Assembly: GCA_017163975.1 (NCBI GenBank) | Contig: JAFFSR010000004.1 | Span: forward strand, 2,046,001 to 2,110,000 | Direction: 5' to 3' | Origin: Anastatus disparis | Lineage: Eukaryota; Arthropoda; Insecta; Hymenoptera; Eupelmidae | DNA: 64,000 bases | In this document: positions 1 to 11,094 of the stretch, piece after piece | Position numbering within the stretch: position 1 is the stretch's first letter | Layout of the letters: every line of letters begins with the position of its first letter | Notes under the pieces: generated by a model | Told to the model about the DNA's origin: nothing | What the model saw: only the letters and a program-made list of their open reading frames with translations | The model's database searches: none | Program-made: the position numbers and the translations under genes

Positions 1-2274
1 ATCTTACTTTTGTCCCTAATTTTTGCCTAAAAATTAAAAAAATACATCAAGTATAATGCACTTGAATCTTAAACTTGATTTCCTAAAGTGACTTTCCAAC
101 GAAACATAAAAGTAAACTTACGCTTTCGTGAAAACGCGCCGTCTTATCATTTACGTTGGCTGCATATGTCTTATACGGTATAATCCTCTGTTTGTGCTTC
201 GATAAACTTCTCTCTTCAACTGTGACAGATATACAGTGAGGCAAAGTTAAAGGAAACAAAAATAGAACGAGAGCAAGAAGAATAAGAAGAAGTAGAAGCT
301 TTAAGAGAGAAGAAAGGCTTATCGAATGGCAGTTTAAGGTTGTAAGTTGGTACAAGAAGCTCGTAAACTCATTAGACTACGCTAGATCTCGCGATTGTTG
401 CTTCTTTGTTTGTTCACGTCATTGTTTAGCTCAAGGGTGTAAAGTATATAAGATGCTAGAAGAGAGAAGTACGGAAGTCAAAAGTCATTTTGTAAAGGCT
501 TTGTTACGCATTTATTTTTCCTTTTTTTTTCTTACTCCTTACTCTCTCTTTCTTTAAAAGTTTTAAACTTAAGTTTTTAAAGATAAGTTTTGTATAAATT
601 ACGCTGTTGAGAATTTCCGAGAGGGAGGGAGAAACTTTAGTTTACGTGTTTGAAAAAATAACTTCCTTTACATTGAATTCAATACTCATTGAAAGTTTGC
701 TGCTGAAACAAATAATTTTCAAGAAAAAATTTTTGTTTCTCAGATGTACTGTGTAAAATTATAATTTTAATGATTAAAATTGATTTTTGATCGATATTTT
801 GATCAATTTTGTATACCATTTAATTTTTAAAATTTGATTAAAAGTTGCAAAGTACAGTTAAAAATAAAATTTTATTATATTCAAACCTTCAACCTACATT
901 TAAAAAGTCATAAAGAGTACAAAATAACTATACAAAATATAATTCTAAAACTTTTAATTAACTATTCAATTTTACAAACAATAAAATAAATTAAAAATTC
1001 AAAAACAAAAATACAAAGCTCTCATATCATGATACCATAATTCATTAATTAGTTATTTTATCAATCGACGTATTAAATCTTGCGATGTATTAAATTCTTC
1101 CTTCTTGATTAATTAATCAAGCAAAGAAGGCAAGCTAGCAAATATGTTCTGAAAATAGAAACTTATTTAGCATTGCCAGGAATAATTTACAAGCGGCAAG
1201 TGGTAAGATTTTCATTAATTTTAATAGCTTTAATCGAATCTAGCAAAGACCATTAATAAATGCCTTTGGAAAACTAGAGCTTGATTAGTCTTCTCCTACA
1301 CAATTTACCCCGTAACGCTATGCTCTGGCTTTATTGTGAAATTCTAGCATTTATACTTATAATACATTTAAACGCGTATGTTGTAAGTGTTGAAATTCAC
1401 AGTTCCATAAACGCGAATTTTCTGCTTTCTCTCTTTCGCTTACGCTCATTCGAAATTTATACGCATTTTACTTTATCTCGCTTTCTTGTTTCATTACAAG
1501 CATTGCTATTCCGGAAAATTCACTCAAGTGTTTGACTATATAATTTCCTTGTTAATTAGTTTACGTTTTCTAATCTGATTTATTGAACTGATTGTGATTA
1601 CTGTTATGTAAAATTTTCTATACTCAGTTTGGTAAGAACCATTTTACTGATCTTGGAAAAAAGAATTGAAGCAAAGAAATCTTATTTTTAGCTATTTGTT
1701 TCGCAAAAGGAATTGTATTTAGTTTGTAAACATAAAATATTAAGCTAACTGTATTAATTATACGCACGTATACACACAATTTTAAAAACATTATTTTTCC
1801 AACTTAAGAACATTGAAAATATAAAATTTCATTAAGAATCTACATTTTTATATTTATCATCGCTACAATATTTTACCTTTAAAAAAAATAAAAGTTAAAA
1901 TAATCATATTTATAACGGATTATTGAATACCCTTAACATTTTGACTAAAAAAAAATAAAATAATAAAATACAAGTATCAGCACTTTTTCTTACTCCAAAC
2001 ATTTTCAATCTCTTGCATTACTCTTACACCTATATCCTTGCCACCTATTTTTTTTTCTTTCGCTGTCTTTTTTCTTCTTCTTCGATAGTCGACGGTCTTT
2101 CGATTATACCAGTAGAATACAGATGTGGTATAAGGAAAAAAAAGGAGAAGCTATCATTTGGTGTATGTGTGCGCACGTCGAAATCGTTTGTCGAGTCGAG
2201 CACGGATAACCACGATGACGTGACTCGATGCGATTTTACAATTCGATCACTCCTCTTATAATGTTCATGATGCT

Positions 2275-2278
<4 letters not shown>
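1..2278. other. AT-rich non-coding stretch
   Basis: I see no gene here. The open frames are short, low-complexity and lack any recognisable domain or plausible exon chain. Around 220-320 the plus strand is purine-rich and around 2040-2090 it is pyrimidine-rich, which creates spurious Lys/Arg/Glu or Ser/Phe/Leu reading frames. A repeated motif ATTAATTAATCAAG-like palindrome lies near 1110, without further structure. Confidence 0.6.

Positions 2279-2327
<49 letters not shown>
2279..2327. repeat. (AT)n microsatellite
   Basis: An uninterrupted run of about 24 AT dinucleotides. It is directly visible and is followed by ACACGAAAAG. Confidence 0.97.
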
Positions 2328-2330
<3 letters not shown>

Positions 2331-4790
2331 GAAAAGAATAGACAGCTTTTGCAGAAACGAGAAAGATATTCAAGTAGACAGGAAACGACAAGAAGACAAC
2401 ATTTTTCTTCTCTCCGGTTCCTTTTTTTATTATTCTCCTTTCTTTATTTTTTTTCTTTTTTCGGTACCAATTAATCTTGTAAAATATCGGAAATATAGGT
2501 TGATTTATTCGAGAATTTTAACGCGGTTATGCAAAAGATTTTTATTACAAGGTACACAGTGAATGTATAATTTATAAAAGTAAATTTATGCCCGGAACGA
2601 TGGTTGGCTAAGGTTTGTACATCTTAATTTAAAAAAATATAATTAGGACTCGGGTGAATCGACAAGAATGAAAAAGTTATGGATTTTTTATAAAGATTTA
2701 CATACAAATTATGAAGAGATATTGATCAATGCTTAAAGAATTTTTTTTAATAATATAAACAAAAAGTTATTTAATGTATATTATTGTCTTTATCAAGAAG
2801 TGGCATATTTCCATTTTCATACAAAAACTAGCATGGTTCATATTTGCGACGAAGATTTGGGTATTTGACACCGTTTGCCGCGAAGAGTAACATGTTCAAC
2901 TTGTTCAACGAAAACTAGCACATTTTAACTCTATCTTTAAACAATAATACGGTTGAATCATATCTTGCGATGGAACGGTGAAATATATGAGGTTTCGTGA
3001 TTTTCGTTAAAAGATATTTAAATGTGCGAGTTTTTGTGGCGCAAATTTTAACTTTAGTTCAAACAAAAATTCATATATTATATTTAAAATGAATTTAGTA
3101 TTATTAATTAATGTAATGAATATAATACAATTAACATAATATAATAAATATTTATAGTGAATGTAGCTCGAATCCAATTAATTTAATTATGAAGTCAATT
3201 ATTATTATTAATATTTACATTAATTGTACAGAGCTGAAATTTTAATCTAAAAAGAAATTATCGACTTTGATAAAATAAATATTTTATAAAAGTTGAATTA
3301 ACGATCTTTTCAATGATTAGATTAATGAAAATTAGAAAATTTTGTAAGATTTTATGAATAATACTCAAGTTTAATGTTAAAAAAATTGAACATATATATA
3401 ATATTATCATTAATCTATAAAGTCAAAATTGTACTGTATAAGAAACATCTGGACAACATACTGATAATCACAATATGTATAGTCATATTTATATTGTAAC
3501 AAACTTTTTTATTAATAAGAGCCAAATTTAATAATTATTTTCAAGATGACAAATTGCACTTCTTTAATTTTCTAAAATACACAAAAAAATAAAACGAAAG
3601 TACCTTTTTCATCGGCTTCGTCAACCAAAAAAACAAAAAAAAAATAAAAGAAAAAAATTGTTCTAAAATTGCAAGAAAAGAAACAGCAAAGAACATAAGA
3701 AAGAAAATAAAGTAAAAGAGTTAACGATAAGGGTTAACTCAAAGTGCGATTCGTAAAAAGGACATACAGAAAAATGTAAGAGCACGAGAAAATGAAAAGA
3801 AATGTGACGAAAGAAAATTGAAACGGATCGAAAGTAAAGAAGGAAAAAAATATATATGTTTCGTAAAAGAATTATATAGGCTAGCGAAAAAGTAACATAC
3901 ACACGTAGCGGTCAGCTAAGCGAAATCCAATAATCTTATCCAAAAAGTTTATAGCATTAGATTGGACCAGCTTTTTTGAGCAAAAAATAAAAAAGAAAGA
4001 AAATCAGAGTTACTTTGATTCGTATTTTTTTCAACCAAAAGCAAGCCTTTCTAGTACTTATATTATTTTCTTATACCTTTTCTTTTTCACTATTGTATCT
4101 ACATACTCAATTTTATCTTTTAACTTGCTAACTTTCAACTCGTATCTTTATTTTTCATAGATAGCGAGAAAGAAAGTTGAAAGTGTAACCTTTGTAGGTG
4201 GTCAGGGAACATTAATGAGTGTTGTAAAGATGATTTACTAATGATTTTAATGTTGAAAAATTTTTATTATTCTATATAAAAAGCACTCTTTTGATAGAGT
4301 TATAAAGATACAGTAAGTGCAATTAGATTTTTTAAAAGAACGAACGTAACATTAAAGTTAATGTGTAATTGTAAAGCTAATTAACGATAAGATTAAAATG
4401 AAAATGTTAAAACTTTTTAAATGTTCAAGTGTTTGATTTTTTTCTGCTAATTAATATAATAAATTTCGACAAAATTAAGCTTATCTTTTTTATTTTTATT
4501 ATTTTGAAAAACTTTTTTAAAGCAAAAACATTTTCTATAAAATCTTTTATTCAGTTCTTGATATTCTCTTACCCGTTTTCATCTCATTAAATTCTACGTA
4601 TTCTTGATTTCTTTTTTTTTTTAATATCACGTACCTTCCATTGTACGATACTACATTGAATCCATTTTAACTTTTAAAAATGTTACTTCTTTTGATTACT
4701 TTTTTTTATTGATTATTTCTTTTTTCTTTTTGACTAATATTTTTTGCTATCATTTTTCTGTATTATTCCAAGATTTTTTAAAATCTGAAA
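2328..4790. other. AT-rich non-coding stretch
   Basis: No supported gene. The segment 3600-3900 is an A/G-rich tract with AAAAAA runs whose reverse strand gives a Phe/Leu/Ser-rich frame with no domain. There is no convincing exon structure, promoter or RNA gene. Confidence 0.55.
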
Positions 4791-4923
4791 TAAGGTAATT
4801 GTCCCAGTGCAAAACTACTTTTAGATTGGTACCACCCAATACATAGTTACATAAGTTTACGTGTATATGTATTGGGACATGGTACCATTCTTAAGGTAGC
4901 CATGTACTGGGACATTTACCTTA
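4791..4923. mobile_element. mini foldback/MITE-like element, 133 bp
   Basis: The left end begins TAAGGTAATTGTCCCAGT. The reverse complement of the right end begins TAAGGTAAATGTCCCAGT, so the termini are inverted repeats of about 18 bp with one mismatch. A second inner match (GGTACCA on both sides, plus CCAATACAT against ATGTATTGG) makes most of the element a hairpin. It has no coding capacity. A TA or TTA duplication at the ends is possible but not certain. The size and structure fit a non-autonomous DNA transposon derivative; the superfamily is unknown. Confidence 0.65.
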
Positions 4924-5044
4924 GTTTTCTAGTTTGGATGAAAAAATATGCAACGTAACAAACGATGCCAGATATAAAAATATAAATCTGTAAATATAAA
5001 GAAGATTTTAGAGCTTTATTATTGATATTAATTACTTAACTATC

Positions 5045-5250
5045 GAGGTTGTCAGTGGCTCACTCGGTAGAGCGATGGATTCGTAATCTCGAGGTTTCGA
5101 GTTCGAATCCCGCTCTCAACGGACGAGCGATACAAACACTAATGTATACGATACATGTGCTGTGTTCACAAACACATTGACGACTTGCGTCGCTCATTAG
5201 CATCACAATAATGGCCTGAATACAGCGACGTTAAACAAAATAAAAAAAAA
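5045..5250 (+). mobile_element. tRNA-derived SINE, copy 1
   Basis: This is the most intact plus-strand copy of a family seen eight times in the window. The head is tRNA-like: an A-box region AGTGGCTCACTCGGTAGAG, an anticodon-loop-like TTCGTAA and a B box GTTCGAATCCCGC. A tRNA-unrelated body follows with TACATGTGCT, TGTTCACAAACACA and GCTCATTAGCAT, and the element ends TACAGCGACGTTAAACAAAAT plus an A-rich tail. The head stems do not pair as a functional tRNA, and the same body recurs in all copies, so it is a SINE and not a tRNA gene. Confidence 0.9.
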
Positions 5251-6407
5251 TTACTTAATTAAATCAATTTTTACAAGAATGAGAGGTAATAAAAATTATT
5301 TTTATTATCAAATGAATAATGAATCTTTTCTTTCTACATTCAAGAAATTTTTTTATAATTAAAAAATTTTAAATAAAAATTCAACTCTTAAATTGTCACA
5401 ACATTTATTGTTTATAAAAATACTTTACCGCAAGTAACGTCAAATATCGTACAAACCAATGTTGATTATTGTTTAAATTTTAAAAATCAAGCATTTGGAG
5501 AGAAAATTCTAATAAAAATTACGATGATTTTAACGAAATTTATAGATTATCCCGATAAAATTTATCAAGAATATAGAAAGCTTTGAAAAAAAATCTTTTA
5601 CACTATCTTAGAAGTAAAAAGTATACTGTTAAAAATTAAAACGAATTTAATACAATCAACTATAAATAAAAATAACTTGAAAAAAAAATCTGTTATGATA
5701 CCTCTAAAAAATGGCTTCAACAATATATGCTTTGTTAATATACCATATAAATCTTTGATTTACACCTATGAAAAGCAATTAGATACATATTTTTATAAGA
5801 ATGGACAACATTTTTTTTTCTATTGGAACGGAACCAGTTTCTATTTTTTTATACATTCTACATAATTTTGTATTTAACAAAAAAATTTACTAATAACAAT
5901 CCTCCGTTAACTTTTATTAAGGGATTAACTTTAAAGTTTTGAAGAGAAAATTATTGAGGGATTATTTATTAAGGGATTAACTTAGTATGAAAAATAGAAA
6001 TTAGGATGTACAGAGAGGGAAGGGGGAGTAGCATTTGATTGTCCATACTATACGGATTATCTAGGTACACTGTATATGCATTATTGACGGAAGAAAGAAG
6101 ATTAAAAGTATTGTAAGTATACCTGCGTCTTTTCATATAAATTTTCATGTTAGAGCTTGATTCATCATTCTGTTTCTGAATTCACATCAGACAACATCAA
6201 GTGACCAGTTCACTCTCGGCTTTTAGCAACTTTAATATATTTTAGTCTGTGACTTTTACGTTCTAGATTCTTTATTTTTTGTAACTGAATTTTTTTTAGT
6301 GTTAATTTTTATCTCTTTGATCGTTAGTAAAATAACAAGTTACGGGTCAAAAAGTAGTCATTGTTTATATTTGAGTTTTAGTTACATTGGAAGTGATTTA
6401 ATTATTA
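5251..6407. other. AT-rich stretch upstream of the transposon
   Basis: No gene is supported. Positions about 6100-6407 are slightly less AT-biased and lie directly upstream of the transposon that separates them from the DDI1-like start codon. They could therefore hold the original 5' UTR and promoter of that gene. This is inference from position; no promoter motif is diagnostic. Confidence 0.45.
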
Positions 6408-6709
6408 CACAGGCCAACATGGTTTTGTTGTCAAAAAGTGGAGGGTCATTTCCGAAGTAATTTTTTGCGTAGAATCCGAATCCGGGGTCCGAATTGCTCT
6501 ATCACGTCAGGATTTTGAGATATTTGAGGTTTTTTACCCAAAAAATGGCGTTTTTGGCTACTTTTGAGGTTATGTACAGAAGAGACAAAATTTTTTGGGA
6601 GTTTTTTTTTAGTTGCATCTTATAGCACTACTCTTCCTCTTTAATTTAAGAGTCGCAGAGTTCAATTACGATTTTTCTACACCAAGTTACGCCAATTTGA
6701 AATTACGAG
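6408..6709 (+). repeat. left terminal inverted repeat of the transposon
   Basis: Matches the reverse complement of 9367-9679, with small indels mainly in the outermost 50 bp. It contains AAATTACGAG at its inner edge and CACAGGCC at the outer edge. Inside it, after 6709, the segment AATTTTGCCCCGTCTCA occurs twice (near 6752 and 6818) as a short direct repeat not present on the right. Confidence 0.88.
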
Positions 6710-7087
6710 CGGGAGTCCCTTCGCCAATATTAAAACATGTTTTCTTTTTAATTTTGCCCCGTCTCACTTTGGAATTCCTTTAAGCATACATTTCTTTAGT
6801 GTGAATCATTTAGTATAATTTTGCCCCGTCTCATTGATATACAATTTTTTATTATTTGTACAAAAAAGACCATTTGTATTGATTCTGTATTTATTGTAAT
6901 CGCAAATAAATCATTTTTTTAATAACATTTTAAGCAACAATTTACTAGATAGCTCTTAATTGTTCGTTCATGGTGCCTTATTTTTTGGAAAAAATTTTGT
7001 GAATATTTGTATTTGATCTGTTGGTTAACAACTCGCTGGAGGTATAAAGTATTAAATTAAATATTCTAACTGTTGCTCATTTCAATA

Positions 7088-7798
7088 ATGACCTCGCGTA
7101 AGTGTTTAAATAATCCTGACAGCTTTTGCTACATTTGTAGTCGCTTCGTGTTCGCAAAAAATGCGATGAAAATCAATGAAACGATAAAAATATTTTATCT
7201 TAATTACTTCAATATTTTGATAACTAATCAGGATAAGTCTTGGGTTCCACATACGGCTTGTAAATCATGTGTTGAAACATTAAGACGTTGGTATAATGCC
7301 CATAAAGAAGTAACACCAATGCCTTTCAAAACTCCTGCAATTTGGTGTGAACCTGTTAGCCACAATGAATGTTATTTCTGTTTAACCAAAACATTTGGAT
7401 ATAATATTAAAAATGCTTGTAATATAAAATATCCGAATGTAGCAAGCGTAACGAAGCCTATTCCTTTTGCATCTGGTGATGTTCCTCCAAGCCCTCCATT
7501 TGTAAGAATAAATGTTGAAGACCATACAGTCTGTGACGATATTGAAAATCAGGATTTTGAAGACATCGAATCAACCTCTGATGCTCCTATTTTATTTGAT
7601 CAGGCTTCTTTAAATGATTTAGTCAGAGATTTAGGCTTGTCGAAAGAAAAATCTGAGTTGTTAGGATCAAGACTTCAAGAGAAACACCTTCTTGCTCCAG
7701 GAACTACTTTTAGTTGGTATCGTAATCGAGAGAAGGAATTAGTTGAGTATTATTCTGCATGTGATGAATATGTTTTTGTAATGATGTTAAAGGCTTAA
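7088..7798 (+). pseudogene. transposase-like protein, N-terminal part (zinc-binding region), frameshifted
   Basis: Reads from ATG 7088 (MTSRKCLNNPDSFCYIC) to a premature stop at 7796. The first ~75 residues hold a Cys-rich module: CYIC, then WVPHTACKSC, then after a linker NECYFCLT. This pattern of paired cysteines fits a zinc-binding DNA-recognition domain. Downstream are a proline-rich linker (PPSPPF) and an acidic stretch, then a helical segment with LNDLVRDLGLSKEKSELLGS. The frame is lost in the T-run near 7772-7776; a one-base change there would join it to the next frame, which continues the homology at 7792. The upstream in-frame TTG at 7073 is not needed as a start. Family membership is recalled from similar invertebrate proteins, not searched. 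Confidence 0.8.
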
Positions 7799-8778
7799 TT
7801 GAAAAATTAGAACTTCCTTATGATACTGATCAATGGAGATTGTTTATTGATTCCTCAAAAACAAGTTTGAAAGCAGTTTTATTGCATAACTCAAATAAAT
7901 ATGCGTCAATACCTATTGCTCATTCTGTACACCTAAAGGAATCATATGAAAATGTAGAAACTATTCTTAAAGCAATAAAATATGAACAGCATAAATGGGA
8001 AGTATGCGGAGACTTAAAAATGGTTTCAATGCTGCTTGGACAACAATTGGGTTATACAAAATATCCGTGCTTTATATGTTTGTGGGATAGCAGAGATAGA
8101 GTTAAGCATTACGTTACAAAGGATTGGCCTCTTCGTAAAACTTTAAAACCTGGAGATCCCAACATTATTCAACAACCGTTAATTGACTCTAAAAAAGTTT
8201 TGTTGCTTCTGCTTCATATAAAATTAGGATTAATGAAGCAATTTGTAAAGGCTCTTGATACCGATGGTGCATTATTTCAATATCTTAGAGATAAATTCCC
8301 TTATTTAAGTGAGGCGAAGATAAAAGAAGGAATATTTGTTGGACCACAAATAAGAGAATTAATGAAAACAACAGAGGTTGAACAGGTTATGACAAATGTA
8401 GAAAAAGAAGCCTGGATTAGCTTTAAAAAAGTTGTTAAAGGATTTTTGGGTAATAATAAAGTTAGTGATTACAAAGAAATAGTTGACGATATGATTGAAA
8501 AATTTCAGAATTTAGGTTGCAATATGAGCGTAAAATTGCATTATTTACACTCTCATTTAGAATGGTTTCCAGAAAATCTAGGTGCCGTAAGCGAAGAGCA
8601 AGGTGAGCGATCTCATCAGGACCTCAAAGAAATGGAAAGACGTTATCAGGGTAAATGGTCTCCAACAATGTTAGCGGACTATTGCTGGTGTCTTCAACGA
8701 GATGAGCTAAATGTTCGTCATAAAAGACGGTCTGGGTCAAGATCTTTACTAGATCAAAAAAAAGATTTCATAAGTTAA
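7792..8778 (+). pseudogene. transposase-like protein, catalytic C-terminal part
   Basis: This is the continuation of the preceding frame, shifted by one base, ending at TAA 8776-8778. Conserved acidic positions sit in an order expected for an RNase H-like DDE/DDD recombinase: Asp in LFIDSSKTSLKAVLLH, Asp in VCGDLKMVSMLLG and Glu in SEEQGERSHQDLKEMERR. Between them is a CFIC..WDSR motif that may bind zinc with later residues. Other blocks are LLHIKLGLMKQFVKALD, EGIFVGPQIREL and LHYLHSHLEWFPENLG. The catalytic assignment is my inference from motif spacing. The protein is otherwise open to its C terminus, so apart from the upstream indel it looks little decayed. Confidence 0.82.
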
Positions 8779-8794
8779 ACTGAAATAGTTTCTA

Positions 8795-8958
8795 ATCGTG
8801 AGAGGCGAGGGGACTCACGTAAATTAAGCACCCTGATCGTGAGAGGCGAGGGGACTCACGTAAATTAAGCACCCCCGATCGTGAGAGGCGAGGGGACTCA
8901 CGTAAATTAAGCACCCCCATCGTGAGAGGCGAGGGGACTCACGTAAATCCAGCACCCC
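8795..8958 (+). repeat. four tandem 41-42 bp hairpin units inside the transposon
   Basis: Units start at 8795, 8836, 8878 and 8919. Each holds CGTGAG, then AGGCGAGGGGA, then CTCACG: a 6-bp stem with an 11-nt G-rich loop, followed by TAAATTAAGCACCCC. The units are nearly identical; the last has TAAATCCAGCACCCC. The array lies between the transposase stop and the right terminal repeat, where subterminal transposase-binding sites often lie in other transposons. That role is only inferred. Confidence 0.95.
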
Positions 8959-9366
8959 AAAGGGAACAGATTTTACTACGTCCACGTCGTTGTTCCTGGG
9001 TAATGCTAAATGTAAAAAAAGTTTAACTTGAAATGCACTTGAAGATCAAGCTGAAGGTCAAATTCAATGTCACGATACCTGTGTAAATTTAAATTACTAT
9101 AATGTATTATGTTTATCGTAACAACAAAAGTTATTAGATAGCAGAAAATGAAAATATGTTTCATATTTGCAATGTTTTTTGAAAATTTTTATACGCCATT
9201 TTGAATCCGCCATCTTGAATTTGAAAATTTTAATATCTCAACTTTATATTCGTAATCAGTAACCCCAAAAATCCCCAAGTAAAAATTTTGAAGAAAAAAT
9301 ACCCAGTACACAAATGTCTGCCTCAACGTATTCAATGCAAATGGTCATGCAATTAATAGGACATAT

Positions 9367-9679
9367 CTCGTAATTTCAAATTGGCGTAACTTGGTGTAGA
9401 AAAATCGTAATTGAACTCTGCGACTCTTAAATTAAAGAGGAAGAGTAGTGCTATAAGATGCAACTAAAAAAAAACTCCCAAAAAATTTTGTCACTTCTGT
9501 ACATAACCTCAAAAGTAGCCAAAAACGCCATTTTTTGGGTAAAAAACCTCAAATATCTCAAAATCCTGACGTGATAGAGCAATTCGGACCCCGGATTCGG
9601 ATTCTACGGAAAAAATTACTTCGGAAATGACCCTCCATTTTCCAACAACTTCCATGACCCCAATATTTGTAGGCCTGTG
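9367..9679 (-). repeat. right terminal inverted repeat of the transposon
   Basis: Reverse complement of 6408-6709. The outer end is GGCCTGTG at 9672-9679. The apparent N-terminal extension of the downstream reading frame (from 9627) lies inside this repeat and is not part of the host gene. Confidence 0.88.
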
Positions 9680-9713
9680 TTATTTTTCATTAAGTTCTTT
9701 ATCTTATAAAAAA

Positions 9714-10841
9714 ATGAAGGTGACAGTTACAATGCTAAATGACAATATATTCGTTTTGGATGTAAGTGAAGATTTAGAGTTAGAAAATTTCATGGTTTTT
9801 TGTGAAATTGAAAGTGGGATTCCTGTTCATGAAATCCTTATTTTGTTCAATGGGCAGCCTCTATTAGATAAAAAAAAGTCTCTTTGCCTATATGGCATCC
9901 AAAATGGTGATGCTGTTATTTTACAACAGATTCGGCAGAGCACAACTAAGAATAGTGATATGCTACAAAATGAGATCCCTAGGTTTGATTTTAGTTCGAT
10001 AAAAGTTCCGAATTCATTCACTAATCAATCATTTGGGCCAAGTAATACAGCCATTTCATATGGATCAAATTTTTCCAAAAATGAGGATGATTCATCTACG
10101 ATAAGAGATATGTTTTTGGCTAATCCTGACCAATTATCTTTACTAAAACAAAATAATCCCCGATTAGCAGATACTCTCTTATCTGATAATCTCGCCAGAT
10201 TTACTGAAATACTAAAAGAGCAAGTCAAAATTAGAGAAGAAAGACAATCGCAACGTTTGAGAATGATGAATGCTGATCCATTTGATACTGAATCCCAAAG
10301 ATTAATTGCTGATGAAATACGTCAAAAAAATATTGAAGCTAATATGGAGGCGGCGATGGAATATAATCCTGAAACCTTTGGTACTGTAGTAATGTTGTAT
10401 ATAAATTGCAACGTCAATGGATATCCTGTTAAAGCATTCATAGATTCAGGTGCTCAAACAACAATAATGTCTGCAGCGTGTGCAAAGAGGTGTAATATTA
10501 TGCGCTTAGTTGATTCAAGATGGTCTGGTGTGGCAAAAGGTGTAGGTATTCAACGAATCATAGGCCGTATACACCTGGTACAAATTCAAATTGGTTGTGA
10601 TCATTTAACAACTTCATTTAGTGTTCTTGAAGAACAACCAATGGATATGTTGCTTGGTTTAGACATGCTGAAAAGACATCAATGCTGTATTGATTTAAAA
10701 AAAAATGTCTTAATGATTGGTACTACTGGAACTGAAACACCTTTTCTTACGGAAGGTGATCTTCCTGATTGGGCTCGACTAAGCAATAACAACGATGATC
10801 TAAGAAATAATAGAGATCTACAGAAAGTGCTTGAAGACTAA
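9714..10841 (+). CDS. DDI1: DDI1/DDI2-like ubiquitin-adaptor aspartic protease (UBL + HDD + RVP part)
   Basis: From ATG 9714 ([11 protein letters not shown]) this frame gives 375 residues. Residues 1 to about 75 form a ubiquitin-like domain. About 145-230 matches the helical DDI region ([34 protein letters not shown]). About 222-345 is the retroviral-like aspartic protease fold with the catalytic [12 protein letters not shown] (Asp at residue 244), [10 protein letters not shown] and [16 protein letters not shown]. In known DDI proteins this module shuttles or cleaves ubiquitinated proteasome substrates in cytosol and nucleus. There is no intron across the whole region, suggesting a retrocopy or an intron-free native gene. 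The ATG is preferred over 9627 because the upstream part lies in a transposon terminus only 34 bp away. The frame stops at 10839 before the UBA domain, so the locus is either frameshifted or truncated. Confidence 0.88.
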   Translation: MKVTVTMLNDNIFVLDVSEDLELENFMVFCEIESGIPVHEILILFNGQPLLDKKKSLCLYGIQNGDAVILQQIRQSTTKNSDMLQNEIPRFDFSSIKVPNSFTNQSFGPSNTAISYGSNFSKNEDDSSTIRDMFLANPDQLSLLKQNNPRLADTLLSDNLARFTEILKEQVKIREERQSQRLRMMNADPFDTESQRLIADEIRQKNIEANMEAAMEYNPETFGTVVMLYINCNVNGYPVKAFIDSGAQTTIMSAACAKRCNIMRLVDSRWSGVAKGVGIQRIIGRIHLVQIQIGCDHLTTSFSVLEEQPMDMLLGLDMLKRHQCCIDLKKNVLMIGTTGTETPFLTEGDLPDWARLSNNNDDLRNNRDLQKVLED

Positions 10842-11094
10842 AAATACGAATTCTCCAAAAAAATCTGGTGAAAGGACACAAAATGACACCAATGATGTAT
10901 TATCGAGAAGGATAAACCAAGAAGAGTATCAAGATATTAGAATTAGCACTTCCGATCCTTTTACTGAAACTATTGTTGAGGAGATAGTATCTCTAGAATT
11001 TCCCAGAAATCAGGTTATTCATAAACTTCGCAAATTTAATGGAGATAAAGTGCAAGCTATTGCGGCATTATTTGCAGAGTCTCTAAAATTTTAA
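10840..11094 (+). pseudogene. DDI1: UBA-encoding 3' part of the DDI1-like gene, in the +1 frame
   Basis: This frame begins right at the stop of the preceding one. Skipping the T of GAC-TAA-AAA would carry ribosomes from frame one into this frame, which stays open to TAA 11092. Its last ~40 residues (EEIVSLEFPRNQV, then HKLRKFNGDKVQAIAALF) match a UBA three-helix ubiquitin-binding domain, as found at the C terminus of many insect and fungal DDI1 proteins. The linker is Ser/Thr/Lys-rich and poorly conserved. The simplest reading is a recent one-base indel (a pseudogene, or a sequence error). A programmed +1 shift at the stop codon is possible but unsupported. AATAAA-type signals occur downstream near 11256 and 11447. 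Confidence 0.75.

Larger units (their letters stand above)
6408..9679 (+). mobile_element. DNA transposon with ~300-bp terminal inverted repeats
   Basis: The ends are CACAGGCC...GGCCTGTG. The inverted termini run from 6408 to about 6709 and from about 9367 to 9679, with near identity over long inner blocks such as the stretches containing TCACGTCAGGATTTTGAG and AATGGCGTTTTTGGCTAC. TTA flanks both sides and may be the target duplication. Inside are one transposase-like gene split by a frameshift (7088-8778) and a tandem array of hairpin units (8795-8958). The protein belongs to a type I recognise as repeated in many arthropod and other invertebrate genomes, but I cannot name its superfamily with confidence. 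The well-preserved termini suggest a fairly recent insertion. Confidence 0.88.

Noticed and set aside
5045..5125. tRNA-Thr(CGT)-like gene
   Set aside because: The A and B boxes are present, but the acceptor and anticodon stems do not pair, and the same tRNA-unrelated tail follows in eight copies: it is a SINE head.
8795..8958. CRISPR-like array
   Set aside because: The units are contiguous tandem hairpin repeats without unique spacers, inside a eukaryotic transposon.
9627..9713. N-terminal extension of the DDI1-like protein
   Set aside because: It is encoded by the transposon's terminal repeat; the ubiquitin-like domain begins at the ATG at 9714.
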